Shown piece by piece: positions 49,570-60,675 of a stretch of 64,000 nt of DNA; within the stretch, counting starts at the first letter, position 1; the number at the start of each line of letters is the position of its first letter. Source of the DNA: Crambe crambe (taxonomy: Eukaryota > Porifera > Demospongiae > Poecilosclerida > Crambeidae). The translations under genes were made by a program, and so were the position numbers. A model generated the notes under the pieces. It saw nothing but the letters and a program-made list of their open reading frames with translations. It did no database searches and had not been told where the DNA came from. Location: the NCBI GenBank assembly GCA_963924555.1, contig OZ004585.1, positions 4,477,488 through 4,541,487 of the forward strand, given 5' to 3'.

Positions 49570-51170
49570 ATAAAGGAAAAAGCATTTCGTGAAATGAAAA
49601 AAGATGTAGGAATGACCACTGCTCAAAAAAGTAAGGAAACAAGAAGGATGGAAATGGGATCAATCTTTGTTCTGTATATCCAGCCAACAATCCCTACATA
49701 TATTTCAGGTAGCTTCAGATTATAGTGTAGTAATGTACGTAGCTATATGTAGGGATTGTTGGCTGGATATACAGAACAAAGATTGATCCCATTTCCATCC
49801 TTCTTGTTTCCTTACTTTTTTGAGCAGTGGTCATCCCTACATCTTTTTTCATTTCACGAAATGCTTTTTCCCTTACTTGTTCCTGGTCTTTTTTCCTCTC
49901 TTTTATGGTTTTAGCTATGTATAGAGTTCATTCTTCTATGTGTATGCAGGGACAGATGAAAGAAGAATAGTTCTCCAATAGTTCTCCAGCATACCAGCCC
50001 AATCACTATACTTGGAGGTCGAAGGAAGATGCTGAAATAGAGTCTATTGTCGTGAATCTAAATCCCCGAGTCGATACAGTAGTTATCTGGAGGTAGCTAG
50101 CTAGCTAGAGACAGCTGAGTAATTATTATAACACTCTCTAATTTCGAATAATTGGATATTCAAAATTTCATTATAAAGCCCGCAAGGGATACATACAGAG
50201 AGAACATAATGTGAAATAACCAGGCTTATGATGTGACATGATACAATAACTTGCTATAGAGTTGTGTGCAATATTGTTCTAAGTGATAGTGCCTTTTCAA
50301 AGGTTTCCTCGCAAGGAGTTGTGAGAAGGTGCAGCAGGTGCTTGAGTTCGCAGCCGAGGTGAACCTTGGTGATGTGGTCCGCAGGAAGGTTGCTCCTGCC
50401 GTACTTGTGCCCGCACACAGGACAGGCAAAGTCATCTGTGAACACTGGGATGGTGATAACACGAAGGACTGTGGCAATTGCCCTGGCGCCTCGAATACCT
50501 TGCTCCCTGGCCTCATCCCATAGTCTCATCCAACTAATATCACGGGAGAGAGCAGCAAGGTTCTCACGTGAAGACACTAGGGACCAAATGTAGTCACGAT
50601 CAGCAGCCTGGAGTTTGTCTTTGACTGCTCTCAGGGTGAGATGATTTTCAAAATTCTCTTCTTGCTGCAAAATAACTTCTGTCAGATTGGTCTTATAAAC
50701 CTGCTCCAGGAACTTGCACTGCTGAATCACTAGTGGCTCAGAATCTTTCTCCCTCAGACAGTTGAATACCTCCACACTGATGGACACCTTTTTGGGGTGT
50801 AGGAGACGCCAGAGGAAACTGATCTTGCGGTGAAGGATACGAAGTCTCATAGTAGGCCACTGGAGTGCAACTAGTGGGATGAGATTGGAGTGATGTTTTG
50901 GAAGGTTTAGGATTTTCTTGCCGAGTTCACCTTGGAACTGATCCAGCGATGAGATCATTGGCTCTGTTATCAAATACATGCGCATGCGTATTATAGAAAA
51001 GATGGCTTCCTAATTGAATTAGTCAAGTGCTGTGCTCCGTAGTGTCTCCTTTTTCATCGAGGATCAACGAGTAGAAAAGATCGTAGTTCGTGGATTTATC
51101 CAGAAATCATAGCTGTAGCTTGAGTGGTTCGAGAGATATGGTTGTCTAAGAAGAAGAAGAAGAAGAATAG
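49570..51170 (-). repeat. Dispersed repeat 'F1', copy 3 (inverted), with a LINE inserted
   Basis: The hairpin part (about 49572-49878) is near-identical to 4118-4398. The outer part (50985-51170) matches 12365-12430 and 12690-12790 on the other strand. The LINE at about 50160-50975 interrupts the TTTGATATCC of the other copies. Confidence 0.8.
50254..50985 (-). pseudogene. Non-LTR retrotransposon C-terminal fragment
   Basis: A 243-aa open frame resembling the segment after RT in LINE ORF2 proteins: LDQFQGELGKKILNLPKHHS, ALQWPTMRLRI, KISFLWRLL, then a zinc-finger-like C-x2-C-x11-H-x4-H (CPVCGH...DHITKVH). The 5' part with endonuclease and RT is absent, as in ordinary 5'-truncated LINE copies. 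The first few codons come from repeat F1, so the frame's start is not a natural one. The short TTTGA(A)T at both edges is a candidate target duplication. Confidence 0.7.
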
Positions 51171-51731
51171 CAGAGTGTTAGTCCCAATGCTTCATTTATA
51201 ATGTAGCTAATTCTGAACTTAGCTATTTTTTTAAGAAACTGCTGAGACTTCTGAGGTCAAAGTTGGAGGATGTACTTATTTACTACAGTAGAAATTTTGT
51301 TCAGAAATCTCAGTAGTTTCAGAATTACTGCCACATTGGTTCATGGTTTACATGTACCAATCTCTCTATTGCAACCATAAATTCTCTGTAAATAATTTCC
51401 ATGGACTAAGCAATTTTGATTCAACTCAAATTTTTGATGGGAGCGTTGGTAAACTAGTACAGAGATGAATTATTAATTAAATGAGGGAGAAGGCCAATAT
51501 GTGTTAGCCTCTTTTTTTCCTCTCCATCTCTGACTATTCTTAAACAAGACTTGATGCAAAAACAATAGCTGGTTATTCATGTTGAAGTAGCTAGTTATAA
51601 ACAATTAAAGTTGTTGTGCATAACTAGCAATCTCCTACTCTCTATATACAATGAAATATTTCATGCACATACGTAATAAGGAGCTCCCCAGCCTTAAGTT
51701 TGCCCTGTACACTTTGCTCTATAATAATTAC

Positions 51732-51734
<3 letters not shown>

Positions 51735-51788
<54 letters not shown>
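51735..51788. repeat. (CA)n microsatellite
   Basis: CA run of about 54 bp in the E-D spacer. Confidence 0.95.
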
Positions 51789-51792
<4 letters not shown>

Positions 51793-52199
51793 GTCATACT
51801 TAGTAAAGCTTTAGTCAAGCTACAGCACAACCAGATAATTTACACTACTCACCACGAACTTATACATTATGCATGAAATTAAATGACATGTGCAGTAGAG
51901 CACATGCTAATAAAAAAGAAAAGAGAATCCTCAGCCATAAGGTACATAATTTAAGCCTAGATAGTATAACATGCAATAACAACTACTCAGACTCACATTT
52001 AGATAGAGAAAGTTCAGTCAACTAAAATCAATAGTAAACTTGTAATCAAACCTAAGAATTAACCAACATGGTAGCTTGCAAAATAAAACCCAACAAACTA
52101 AGTCACGTGATGTCACTTAGAAGTCACAAGACGAAAAAACTGTCATGAGAACAGCAGTCAAGTTCAAGAGACATATCCTACAATGACTCAGTCCGGACT

Positions 52200-52522
52200 C
52201 CTGTGGGAGTGGTCCTGCCCTCTTCGTAGCCGACCATAGGTCGGGAGACTAATGGGACCGAAACCTATGGTTGGTGATGATCGAACTGGGTTCTCCCCTG
52301 ATGACCGGATAAGAAGCTCTCGAAAACAAGTTCTCAAAGAATAACGTAGAATCATCTCATAATCACACTATCTCAACATATGGTCCTAAAGGGTTAGTTA
52401 TTAGCTAAGTTAATTGGATTAAGCTCCCAATAGGTGACCTCTACCTGTGATAAGGCAATGGACAAAGGTCTTACCAAACTTATACTTTTATGTTTTTCTT
52501 TTATTCTTCTTACAATCCTAAC
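52200..52522 (+). repeat. (CA)n-tailed interspersed repeat, copy 3
   Basis: Contains GGGAGACTAATGGGACCGAAACC within the stem CCATAGGT/ACCTATGG, then GGGTTCTCCCCTGATGACCGG and GGCAATGGACAAAGGTCTTACC, ending in a (CA)n tract at about 52520-52566. It is homologous to the two copies in the receptor A intron. Confidence 0.6.
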
Positions 52523-52848
52523 ACACACACACACACACACACACACCACACACACACACACACACAAACACACAAATGGTATATCATAACAGAAGCCTCT
52601 ACCATAAGGAGGGTCATATCAACCTCTCTTAAATACCTGTCACACATACATGTACACATTATCCTCTCACAATTCAATAGTGACCTATTCCAACATCAGA
52701 CATTCTTTGATTAAGCAGTCTATAGTTAAAACTATCAGCTCATAAAAGTTGATGTTAATTCAATAGGAAAATGGCACCAAATAATTATAGTTAACTACAA
52801 GTCTACTGCTATTGATTTTTTTGTGCTGAGTTAAAGTGTGTTCAGTAG

Positions 52849-55496
52849 CTAGTCCGCAGGGTACATCATTGACAAATCAAATGGGGGAATTTCAGGAGCT
52901 TCTTCTTCTTGCTCAAAAGTGATTTTTTCTGTAGAGTCTGGAATATAATCTGTGACTTGACATTTTGGCTTTGTTTTTTTATCAATGACTGAATAGTTGG
53001 GATCACATGTGTCTGATACTGGATCATTCAGTTTTAACTGAGGCTTTTTCTTCACTACATTGCTGTACATTTCATTGCCAGGGTCATTCAATTCAAGTGC
53101 GTCTAACTCTCCGTAATCACTACTTCTGGGTGGTACCTTTGGCTTCTTCTTATCCACAACGGCATATATTAAGCAGTTATCACGGGTGGATTTCATGGTG
53201 GTTTTTTTCACAGCAGTTTTGGTGGATTTTTTATTTACTGCAGAATAAATATGGGAAGGATCCCATGTTTCAGAACCCCTTTGCATTTGAGTTTCCTTCT
53301 GCACTGAAACATCACATGGTGTAAGGTCTATTTCTTCATAATTGCTTGCAGCATTTGTGAATGTCTTCTTCATCACTGTAGCAGAGTGGGAGCCATCCCA
53401 ATAATCAGATGCATACGATTTCTTCTTTCGCTTAACTTCATTATGTCCTGGAGGAAATTTATTAAAACATTGTGCATCTTCTAATGATGTTAATGCACTA
53501 TAATTTGGATCATTGTCAGTAATCTCAAATTCTTGGTTAGATAAATCTTCACGAGTTTCTCTGTTCTCCAATTCTGTTGCAGGAAGATTTTCAGTTACAT
53601 TCGGTGTTGATGTTATGCATACTCCAGTCTCGTTCTTGATGTGAGTTCGAATGAGATATAGTCTACAGAATGTTATTGAACTGATAATACTAATAATTGT
53701 TAGTAATAAAAAAGCTCCAATTCCAACTCCAACTCCAATTTGTAGTATTGATGAGTCTAGAAAAGTAATAATTGATATAATTATAGTTATCATGTAAACA
53801 GGTACAAATACTTAGCTCTGTTACTCTTTGAATTGGGGAACACTAATTTTATTAGCTAAAACCATAATTATTCAGAGAGAGACTTAAGTATGAATAAATA
53901 CTATCCACACATCTATTTAACCTTTAGCCATGTATTAGAACCTTTACCAACCTTTACCACATGCACGTGCACATGCAAGCCATATCAGTACCAGTGAACT
54001 ATTAGCTAAAACGATACAGTAAATAAACTAAAGGTCATTAACTAAAGTTGATACAGAAAGTAAAGGTCTTTTAAAAGTAAACAAACAAGTGAAGGGAAAA
54101 ACATTGTGCTAATAATAAGGCCATGTAGGGTTAGTCTGTATTGCAGTTTCTGTGAACAAACATCAAAATTATGCTGCCTACATCACTGCCTAAACCAAGC
54201 ACAACTGACATGAGCAATTAAAGCAGCTTGGTGGGAGGTAGTGATGTAGGGATTATTATTGAAGGCAGCATAATTTTGACTGTACAGACTAACCCTTTTA
54301 TTTAACATAATTTTTTTTTTCCTTCATTTGTTTAGCCTTTGGCCAACCTTTACCAATTAATGTTTACACTAGTCACCACTAATTGATCATGCACACTGTA
54401 AAACCACCAGTCACTTCACTGGCGTAGGAACAGGGGGGCCACAGGGGCCAGGGCCCCCCTATTATTTTCAGACAGGGGGCAGGGCCCCCCTTATTATTGA
54501 TTGCATAATTGCTATAGTTACTATACTACACTGCATAATACTTCACAGCTGTAATAAAAGTGAAATCTACAAACAGGAAGTAGATAAACTTATACTTGAC
54601 ATTTCCAGTCACTTCAGCCACAGCAGAACACTCTTTTTCTTCCCTTCATCAAATGAAAACTTAGCTATTTAAGAAGCACTATGACTGAATGTCAATTGAA
54701 TAACTATATAGCTAGTTATACATGAAGAATTAGCCAAAGAATAAATTACTTTGGAGTTTGATTTTTTTATGACAGTGTAGAGTGATTTAGACTATTTGCA
54801 TGGTACTCACTATTATGTTGATTTAAGAACCAGTCAATAGTGCCCCCCCCAAGTAAAATAAGCATGATCTTGACTATTACTTAGGTGGCCCCCCTATTCA
54901 AAACCATCTTCCTACGCCACTGTACTTATATCTGTATAAATACTCAGTCTCTAACTGGTTCACAAATAATTATCTTCAAACTACTACAGGGATGGCCCAG
55001 CAATGGAGTTTCTCAGAATTAAGTATGATAGCTGCAACAGTGTCAGATAAATTTGTGAGCAGTAAACACTTTCATATTTACTTTCACAGTGTATGAATGA
55101 CGTAATACTGTTTTCTAACTCCGTGTTATCCTATCATCTAAATTTTATGCACTCATAATATTTATATGCTGTATTATCAGGGATGGCACAGCCGATCCAA
55201 ACATGGTGGAGTTAGAAAAATGATTTAGTTTAGTGTGCTCCCAAGAGAGCGCAAAGCGCAGAAATAATCAATATAATGATGAGCTTCAAGTGTCTTCATG
55301 CGATCATTGCTTTCTTGCAATATCTCTTTCTTTATGTAGGTACCGTATGTAAATCATCATAGCAGTATAAGAAAGTGGCCCCCAGCACCCCCATGTATGC
55401 CACCCCTGATTATAGTCAGAAAATGCATAGCTAGTCATCTGTATCGTCAGCTGACATTAATTTAATCCAGCCTGTCTCTTAGCAGGGTTCATCTAA

Positions 55497-55527
<31 letters not shown>

Positions 55528-58500
55528 TCCCCCCAAACTAACCTAACTTCCCCCCCCCCCCCTTCGTTGACCACAGGTTGTTACATGTAGTCACCAAAGG
55601 GAATAATTAAGGACCAATTTGAGATACTTCAGAATAGTAAGCATTTTTGGCTTCGCACTTTGCACAGGAGCTAGGCCTCCTCTCACTGTGGCCTATGGCC
55701 ATCTGATTGGTGAGCTTCCTCCCCAAGGTGAAATTCCTAGATGAAACCCTGCAAGTTAGTTGGCTAAAGCAATTGACTTCATAAAGACATACATACATAG
55801 ACTGAGAAATGTGAGTTCCAGCACACAGTAATTCCATGCAAAATATGTAGTTTAAATTTTTCTATAGCTACTTATAATGGGATCAGTCTGTCCATCTATC
55901 CAATAAGCTTGTCCTTCAAGTATGAGAGGTCAATTGAAATGTTATTTTTGGAACTCAACCTTGGTATTAACAAATTCGACGGCTGCCTAACCACTCTAAC
56001 TTGCTACTGGTTAGAAAAAAAGCCACTAAGTGTGGTAACTAGCTAGCTACACTATTATGGACCAACAGTCGGTTTGTATAATAATAATGTGATTAGAATC
56101 TTATATCTATGCATTCAAAATTGACTACTTAGGTAGGTATTAATTTGATTATACAGCAGTGTTATTATTGAATTCACCCAGACTCTTAATTTTCATGTGA
56201 GCATGTGGTTACTTGTAATTGTGAAATTTTTACTTATCATTTTGGTCATGTTCAATAGCGAAAATTAATCACATGAAATAATACCTTGTAAAAAATAGTG
56301 TGAAAGCTAATTACAAGTAAGTAAGCTGTAACAATGGAAATAAATTAACATGAAACACGAATAATATCTAACAAAAATTTCCCTATTTCTGGTAGTTCAG
56401 ATGAAATACCCATGGGTTCTTTAGCTTAACAAGAATGGTGGCTGGAAGGGGGGGGGGGACTAATGAATCTAGCCTTTTCTCCAATCTCACTGAGCCTTAG
56501 TATTGCTATAGTAGTATACTGAGACCATGGTCCTTCACGCTAGAGTGGCATAGGAATATGTTTTACTATTAGGGGGGCACCAATTTTTGGGGGGTACAGC
56601 TGACTGTGTGGGCACAACATGGAGAAGGGATGTGCATAAATAGCTACATACCACAACCAGCTATGGTATTATGGGGGGGGGGGGGGGCTCCAGCCCTCAG
56701 AACCCTCCATTCCTATACCACTGCACTATAGGCAAATTGCTAGCTGTATGACTCACTCTTAACTACATTTAGTGAATTACATGCATCTTACCAATTACAG
56801 TACTATTTTCTTGTTGAGGTTCATCAGTCAATATCACTGTTGTACTATTTTCTTCTAAATTCAATAATAGTAGCATTCATGATAGCTATTCGAGGTTTTT
56901 AAAATTCTGCCACTCACCAAAATTTATTACTTGAAGATATGCAGACAATGTGAAGGTAATGTTAATATAATCACTTCTTAGTGATGAAGAGACCAGATTT
57001 TGTTCCACAATGCACTGAATTGTGTAGTTTTCCGTTATAAGCTCACCTGTACTGATCTCCAAGGTGGAGTTAATCATGAAACTATTATTATTCATTTTCT
57101 CAGTTCTAATAATAGATATCCCATTCTGTTCACAGCTTTCAAGACCACAAGGTGATTCATTAAATATCCACCTCACACTGATGTTACTTCCTCTAGCATT
57201 GCAATGAAAGATAGCTGTGTCACCATTTGCTACTGTCTGGGATGAAGGGGAGACCATTATTTCACTTCTCTCTAGAATATAATCAGTGTACAAAAAGTTC
57301 CACTAAAGTTGTCCTTACAAACTACATACATGTACGTAAATGTAGTTACAATGAATCCAATTTTCAAAACAACGGTAGCTTTGGAACCACTTTTTTAGAA
57401 CTTTCATTGTATGCTTCGATTTGGTACCAATATCTCAAAACTTGTGTTGCAAGAAATTATATTTTTTTCTCAGTCATACATATAACTAAATACACACTTA
57501 TCAACTTACCTAGCACACGGACCTTCATGAGAGGTCCTGTCACTTCCCACTGACAGTTCTCAGGAAGAGAGCATAGTTGCATTCTTAACTTACACTGGAA
57601 TTCCCTCTGATCAATAGAGTCTAATATGAGTACAGAAAGGGTTCCGTTATCTTGAGAGAGCACGTATTCTCTTGACTCTGTATCATTCATTAACTGCATT
57701 CGATGTGAATCCACAGTTACTTGTTCCCATATTATAGTATAAAGAGTAGGCAGTGGTATGGGGCATGTCAGCATTGCATATGTATCAAGGAATACATCAG
57801 TCAAGATAGTTTCATTAGACACACTTGGAACAGCTGCATTAAGATAAGAAAACAATAATTATTTGCTCAGTCATGTGCATGTGTCTAATTATTTAGCTAT
57901 GCTGTACCATGCTTCATGTAATGGTTATAACATGCCTATATTATAGCTAATTTAAAGTCAATATGTGCATATGAGGATAATGTGATAGCTAGTGCACTCG
58001 GTTACATAATGCACTTGTGCACTTGCCTTTGGCTTGTGCATTATGTAACCTCATGCACTATCATATCATCCGAGTATGCCTCATTAAAAGACGCAAAGTT
58101 CACTAGGCTTGTCATAGCTAAGTGTTTTATTGCTGGTCACATGTCTTGGGTCTAATCAATTTTCAGTTAGCTAGTGAAATGCCAAAGTTTATAAAAGAAG
58201 ACATTCAGTTGAGGCTGGAAGGTCATAGTAAGTGGATCTGCCTATGTATCTTCACCACAAGTTCCTCAAGTGTGCAATAAACGTTAAAATGTATTCAGAG
58301 GATCTGTTGGTCACAATTATGTCATGTACTATGCTGACTCTTGGTGCATGGTTACATAGATACCTATTGTAAGTGACATGCTAGCAATTGCTCTTTTAAT
58401 ATTATGTTACATACGTAGAAACTGAATCCTTTGAGATCATGCAAGATCTCTCTGGGTTCTAATTCATGTTACTCAATCAGCTATGAATTTTCAACAGGTT

Positions 58501-58931
58501 ATTAAAGCTACTGCTAAACTAATAGCTGTAGGCAGGCACAGTTAGTAGCTAAACTGCAACACTCCTTTACATGGACTCATTAATAGCTACATATAGTGTA
58601 GATAATATTACTATCACTAACCATAGAACATGACAGATTCAGAGTGTTCTCCTTGTATTTCACAACGAATATTAACTTCAAAATAAGCTGCAATGTCGTA
58701 TGTCAGATAGTCTTCATTATCATCTGTAGGTTGCTCCATCAATAACACACCACTAGCATTATAAAACTTGAATCTTGCATTGGTGTCTTCCACACCACTG
58801 TCACTAATACATTGGAGCCTTAGTACATTTGGAGCTTCCCTTGAAGGCAAGTAATGGTCCAGAGTAGGAATGCCTAGAATGACATGGATGGAGCACCAAA
58901 CTAGAGTGTAGATGAACAAAGATGCCATCAT
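52849..58931 (-). CDS. Ig-like receptor E, long multi-tyrosine tail (652 aa, five exons)
   Basis: Exons: 58622-58931, 57510-57833, 56918-57271, 56792-56854, 52849-53756. All are GT-AG and in phase (1959 nt). Order: signal peptide; three Ig-like domains (LRLQC/IRCEI; LTCPIP/IWEQV/FQCKL; FHCNAR/VRWIF/IQCIV); a 21-residue stalk; transmembrane (IGVGVGIGAFLLLTIISIISS); and about 270 cytoplasmic residues. Tail motifs include SNYEEI (SxYxxI), LIYAVV (exact ITIM pattern), NYSAL, IYSAV, MYSNVV, NYSVI and DYIPDS, with KKPKVPPR as a class II SH3-type site. A membrane receptor able to bind several SH2/SH3 adaptors after tyrosine phosphorylation is inferred. The ectodomain is very close to receptors A, D and F. 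No lesions are seen. Confidence 0.86.
54125..54300. mobile_element. Palindromic MITE, copy 2
   Basis: Related to 8905-9120: CAGTTTCTGTGAACAAACATCAAAATTATGCTGCC arm, central CAGTGATGTAGGGATTATTATTGAAGGCAGCATAATTTTGA. The right arm is shorter than in copy 1. Confidence 0.7.
54417..54923. mobile_element. MITE with CACTGGCGTAGGAA termini
   Basis: CACTGGCGTAGGAA at the left and TTCCTACGCCACTG at the right (13 of 14 inverted). The element is rich in GGGGCC near its left end. A similar pair, GTGGCATAGGAAT...ATTCCTATACCACT, bounds about 56549-56717 in the same intron. Confidence 0.65.
57975..58075. repeat. Hairpin in receptor E intron 1, shared with F
   Basis: GATAGCTAGTGCACTCGGTTACATAATGCAC pairs with GTGCATTATGTAACCTCATGCACTATC. 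The same hairpin, with a shortened right arm, is at about 62607-62685 in receptor F at the equivalent intron position, so it predates the E/F duplication. Confidence 0.75.
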
Positions 58932-60675
58932 CAGATAGAGAGACGTGCATGCAGACTATATAGTTAATGGAGCGAGTATGATCAGTTTTTATTATGCAAT
59001 ACCATATATGATATGAATAGCTGAAAACAGCTTATCATTATACACTGTGTCTATACACACAAGTGCTCACTCACAATAACAAGTTTTCTAAACTGGAACT
59101 TACCATAAATTCTCTGTACAGTAAAGATTGATCAATGACAAAAAATAGTGAGTATACGAAATATTATCTGGATCTATAGCTAAGAGATGGTACAACTGAT
59201 GGTGGTACAGAGAGTGCAAGAGAGCAATGAGAGAGGGTCTATAGTTTTGGGAAGTATCTTGTATAGTATGAATGCTCAACAATCACTAGCAGCAGTGTAT
59301 GATGATTAGCCTTATATACAGCATGCACCTGAATCATATAGCTACGTATGCTAGCAAATCCCTGCAGAACTGTGAAGTTCAATTGTACCCTCTATATTGA
59401 GATTTCTTGGAGATGGATCATGAGAATTGTCATCATAAACTTAAATCATTCTTATGGTCAGGATTTTATTATACTAGCTATCCAATCAGTATCTTTTATT
59501 TAGTTAGACAACATGTGTGCATTCTATAGAAAAGCATAATTGCTTTTGTCATATTTTATCATGTTATGGATAGTATGATAACATGTATGCATGACTGGAC
59601 TTATCCCTCAAGTTGAATCATGCTTTGTAAGAGTACATACGTAGCTACAGAGTAGCAATGATAATGCTCATGAAATGCATAAGGAGATAAGGCATGTGGT
59701 AAAGCCACTCCATTAGCAGAATATCGATTAAACTTATGATCTCCTACGTATATGTAGCTACATATTTCTAAAGATGTGTCAGTAATATAATCTCTGCTAC
59801 AGCTTACTCAGGATCCATGCTTTGCTTGCAATGTGAGCAATAATCGATCATGCCAATCAGGAACTCCCTAAGGCCTTCAGTCCTTCACCCATTCTACCCA
59901 CACATTCATGCATAAAAAATACATGCTGGTCTCACTGAGAGTGAAGGTAGAAATGAAAGATAGAGCTTGATAACAGAATGTTTGTCAAGCTGCTTAATCT
60001 AAAAAGGGTAATAATGTACGTAGCTGATTCTGAACATAGTGAAACTGCTGTGTCTTCTGAGCTCAAAGTTGGAGGATGTACGTACTAATTTACTACAGTA
60101 GAAATAGTGTTCAGAAATCTCAGTAGTTTCAAAATTATCCTGCGTTGTTTCATGGTTTACATGTATCAATATCTCTAGTGCAACCATTAATTCTCTGTAT
60201 AGACAAGAACTAAGCAATATGAATGAGTGCAAGCATATTGGCTGTTGATTCAACTGATGGTGAATTTTTTGATGGGAGTGTCGGTAAACTAGCACAGAAG
60301 AATTATTAATAATTAAATTAATGAGGGAGGAGGACAGTCTCTTTTTTTAATTTTTATTTCTTTCTCTCCATGCATCACATCCCTGACTACTCTTAAACTA
60401 GCTAGGGAATGTTATTGAATTGGGACTTAACAATCAAAAACATTTAAAAATGAACTTGATGCAAAAACAATAGCAAAAAAACAAACTAAAAAACTGGTTA
60501 TTCATGTTGTAGTAAGTACGTATAGTCACTTGTTATGCAAACAATTGAAGCTGTTGTGCATAACTAGCAATCTCCTACTCTTTACTTCATGCACATAATA
60601 AGGAGCTATAATAATTATAGTAAACAATAATTATGGTTGATCATACAGTGAATGATATTCTCAACATTTGCTATT
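58932..60675. other. Intergenic segment between receptors F and E
   Basis: Collinear with 15456-17287. No gene found. Confidence 0.65.

Larger units (their letters stand above)
48884..52848. other. Intergenic region between receptors E and D
   Basis: Collinear in parts with the other spacers (48900-49350 resembles 27228-27560 and 58932-59300). It is enlarged by repeat F1 copy 3 with a LINE insertion (49570-51170) and by a (CA)n-tailed repeat. No host gene is visible. Confidence 0.65.
53757..56791 (-). other. Receptor E intron with several small transposons
   Basis: Holds the palindromic MITE at 54125-54300, an inverted-end element at 54417-54923, another at about 56544-56722, and G/C homopolymers (55497-55525, 55552-55562). 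No exon is visible; the open frame at 55607-55837 has no recognisable domain. Confidence 0.6.

Noticed and set aside
52228-52300. Hammerhead ribozyme (stem closed by GAAA and UC, with CTGATGA nearby)
   Set aside because: GAAACC paired with GGTC is suggestive, but the required CTGATGA within the loop reads CTAATGG (TTAATGG in the other copies). The downstream CTGATGA has no matching stem II, so the core is not satisfied.
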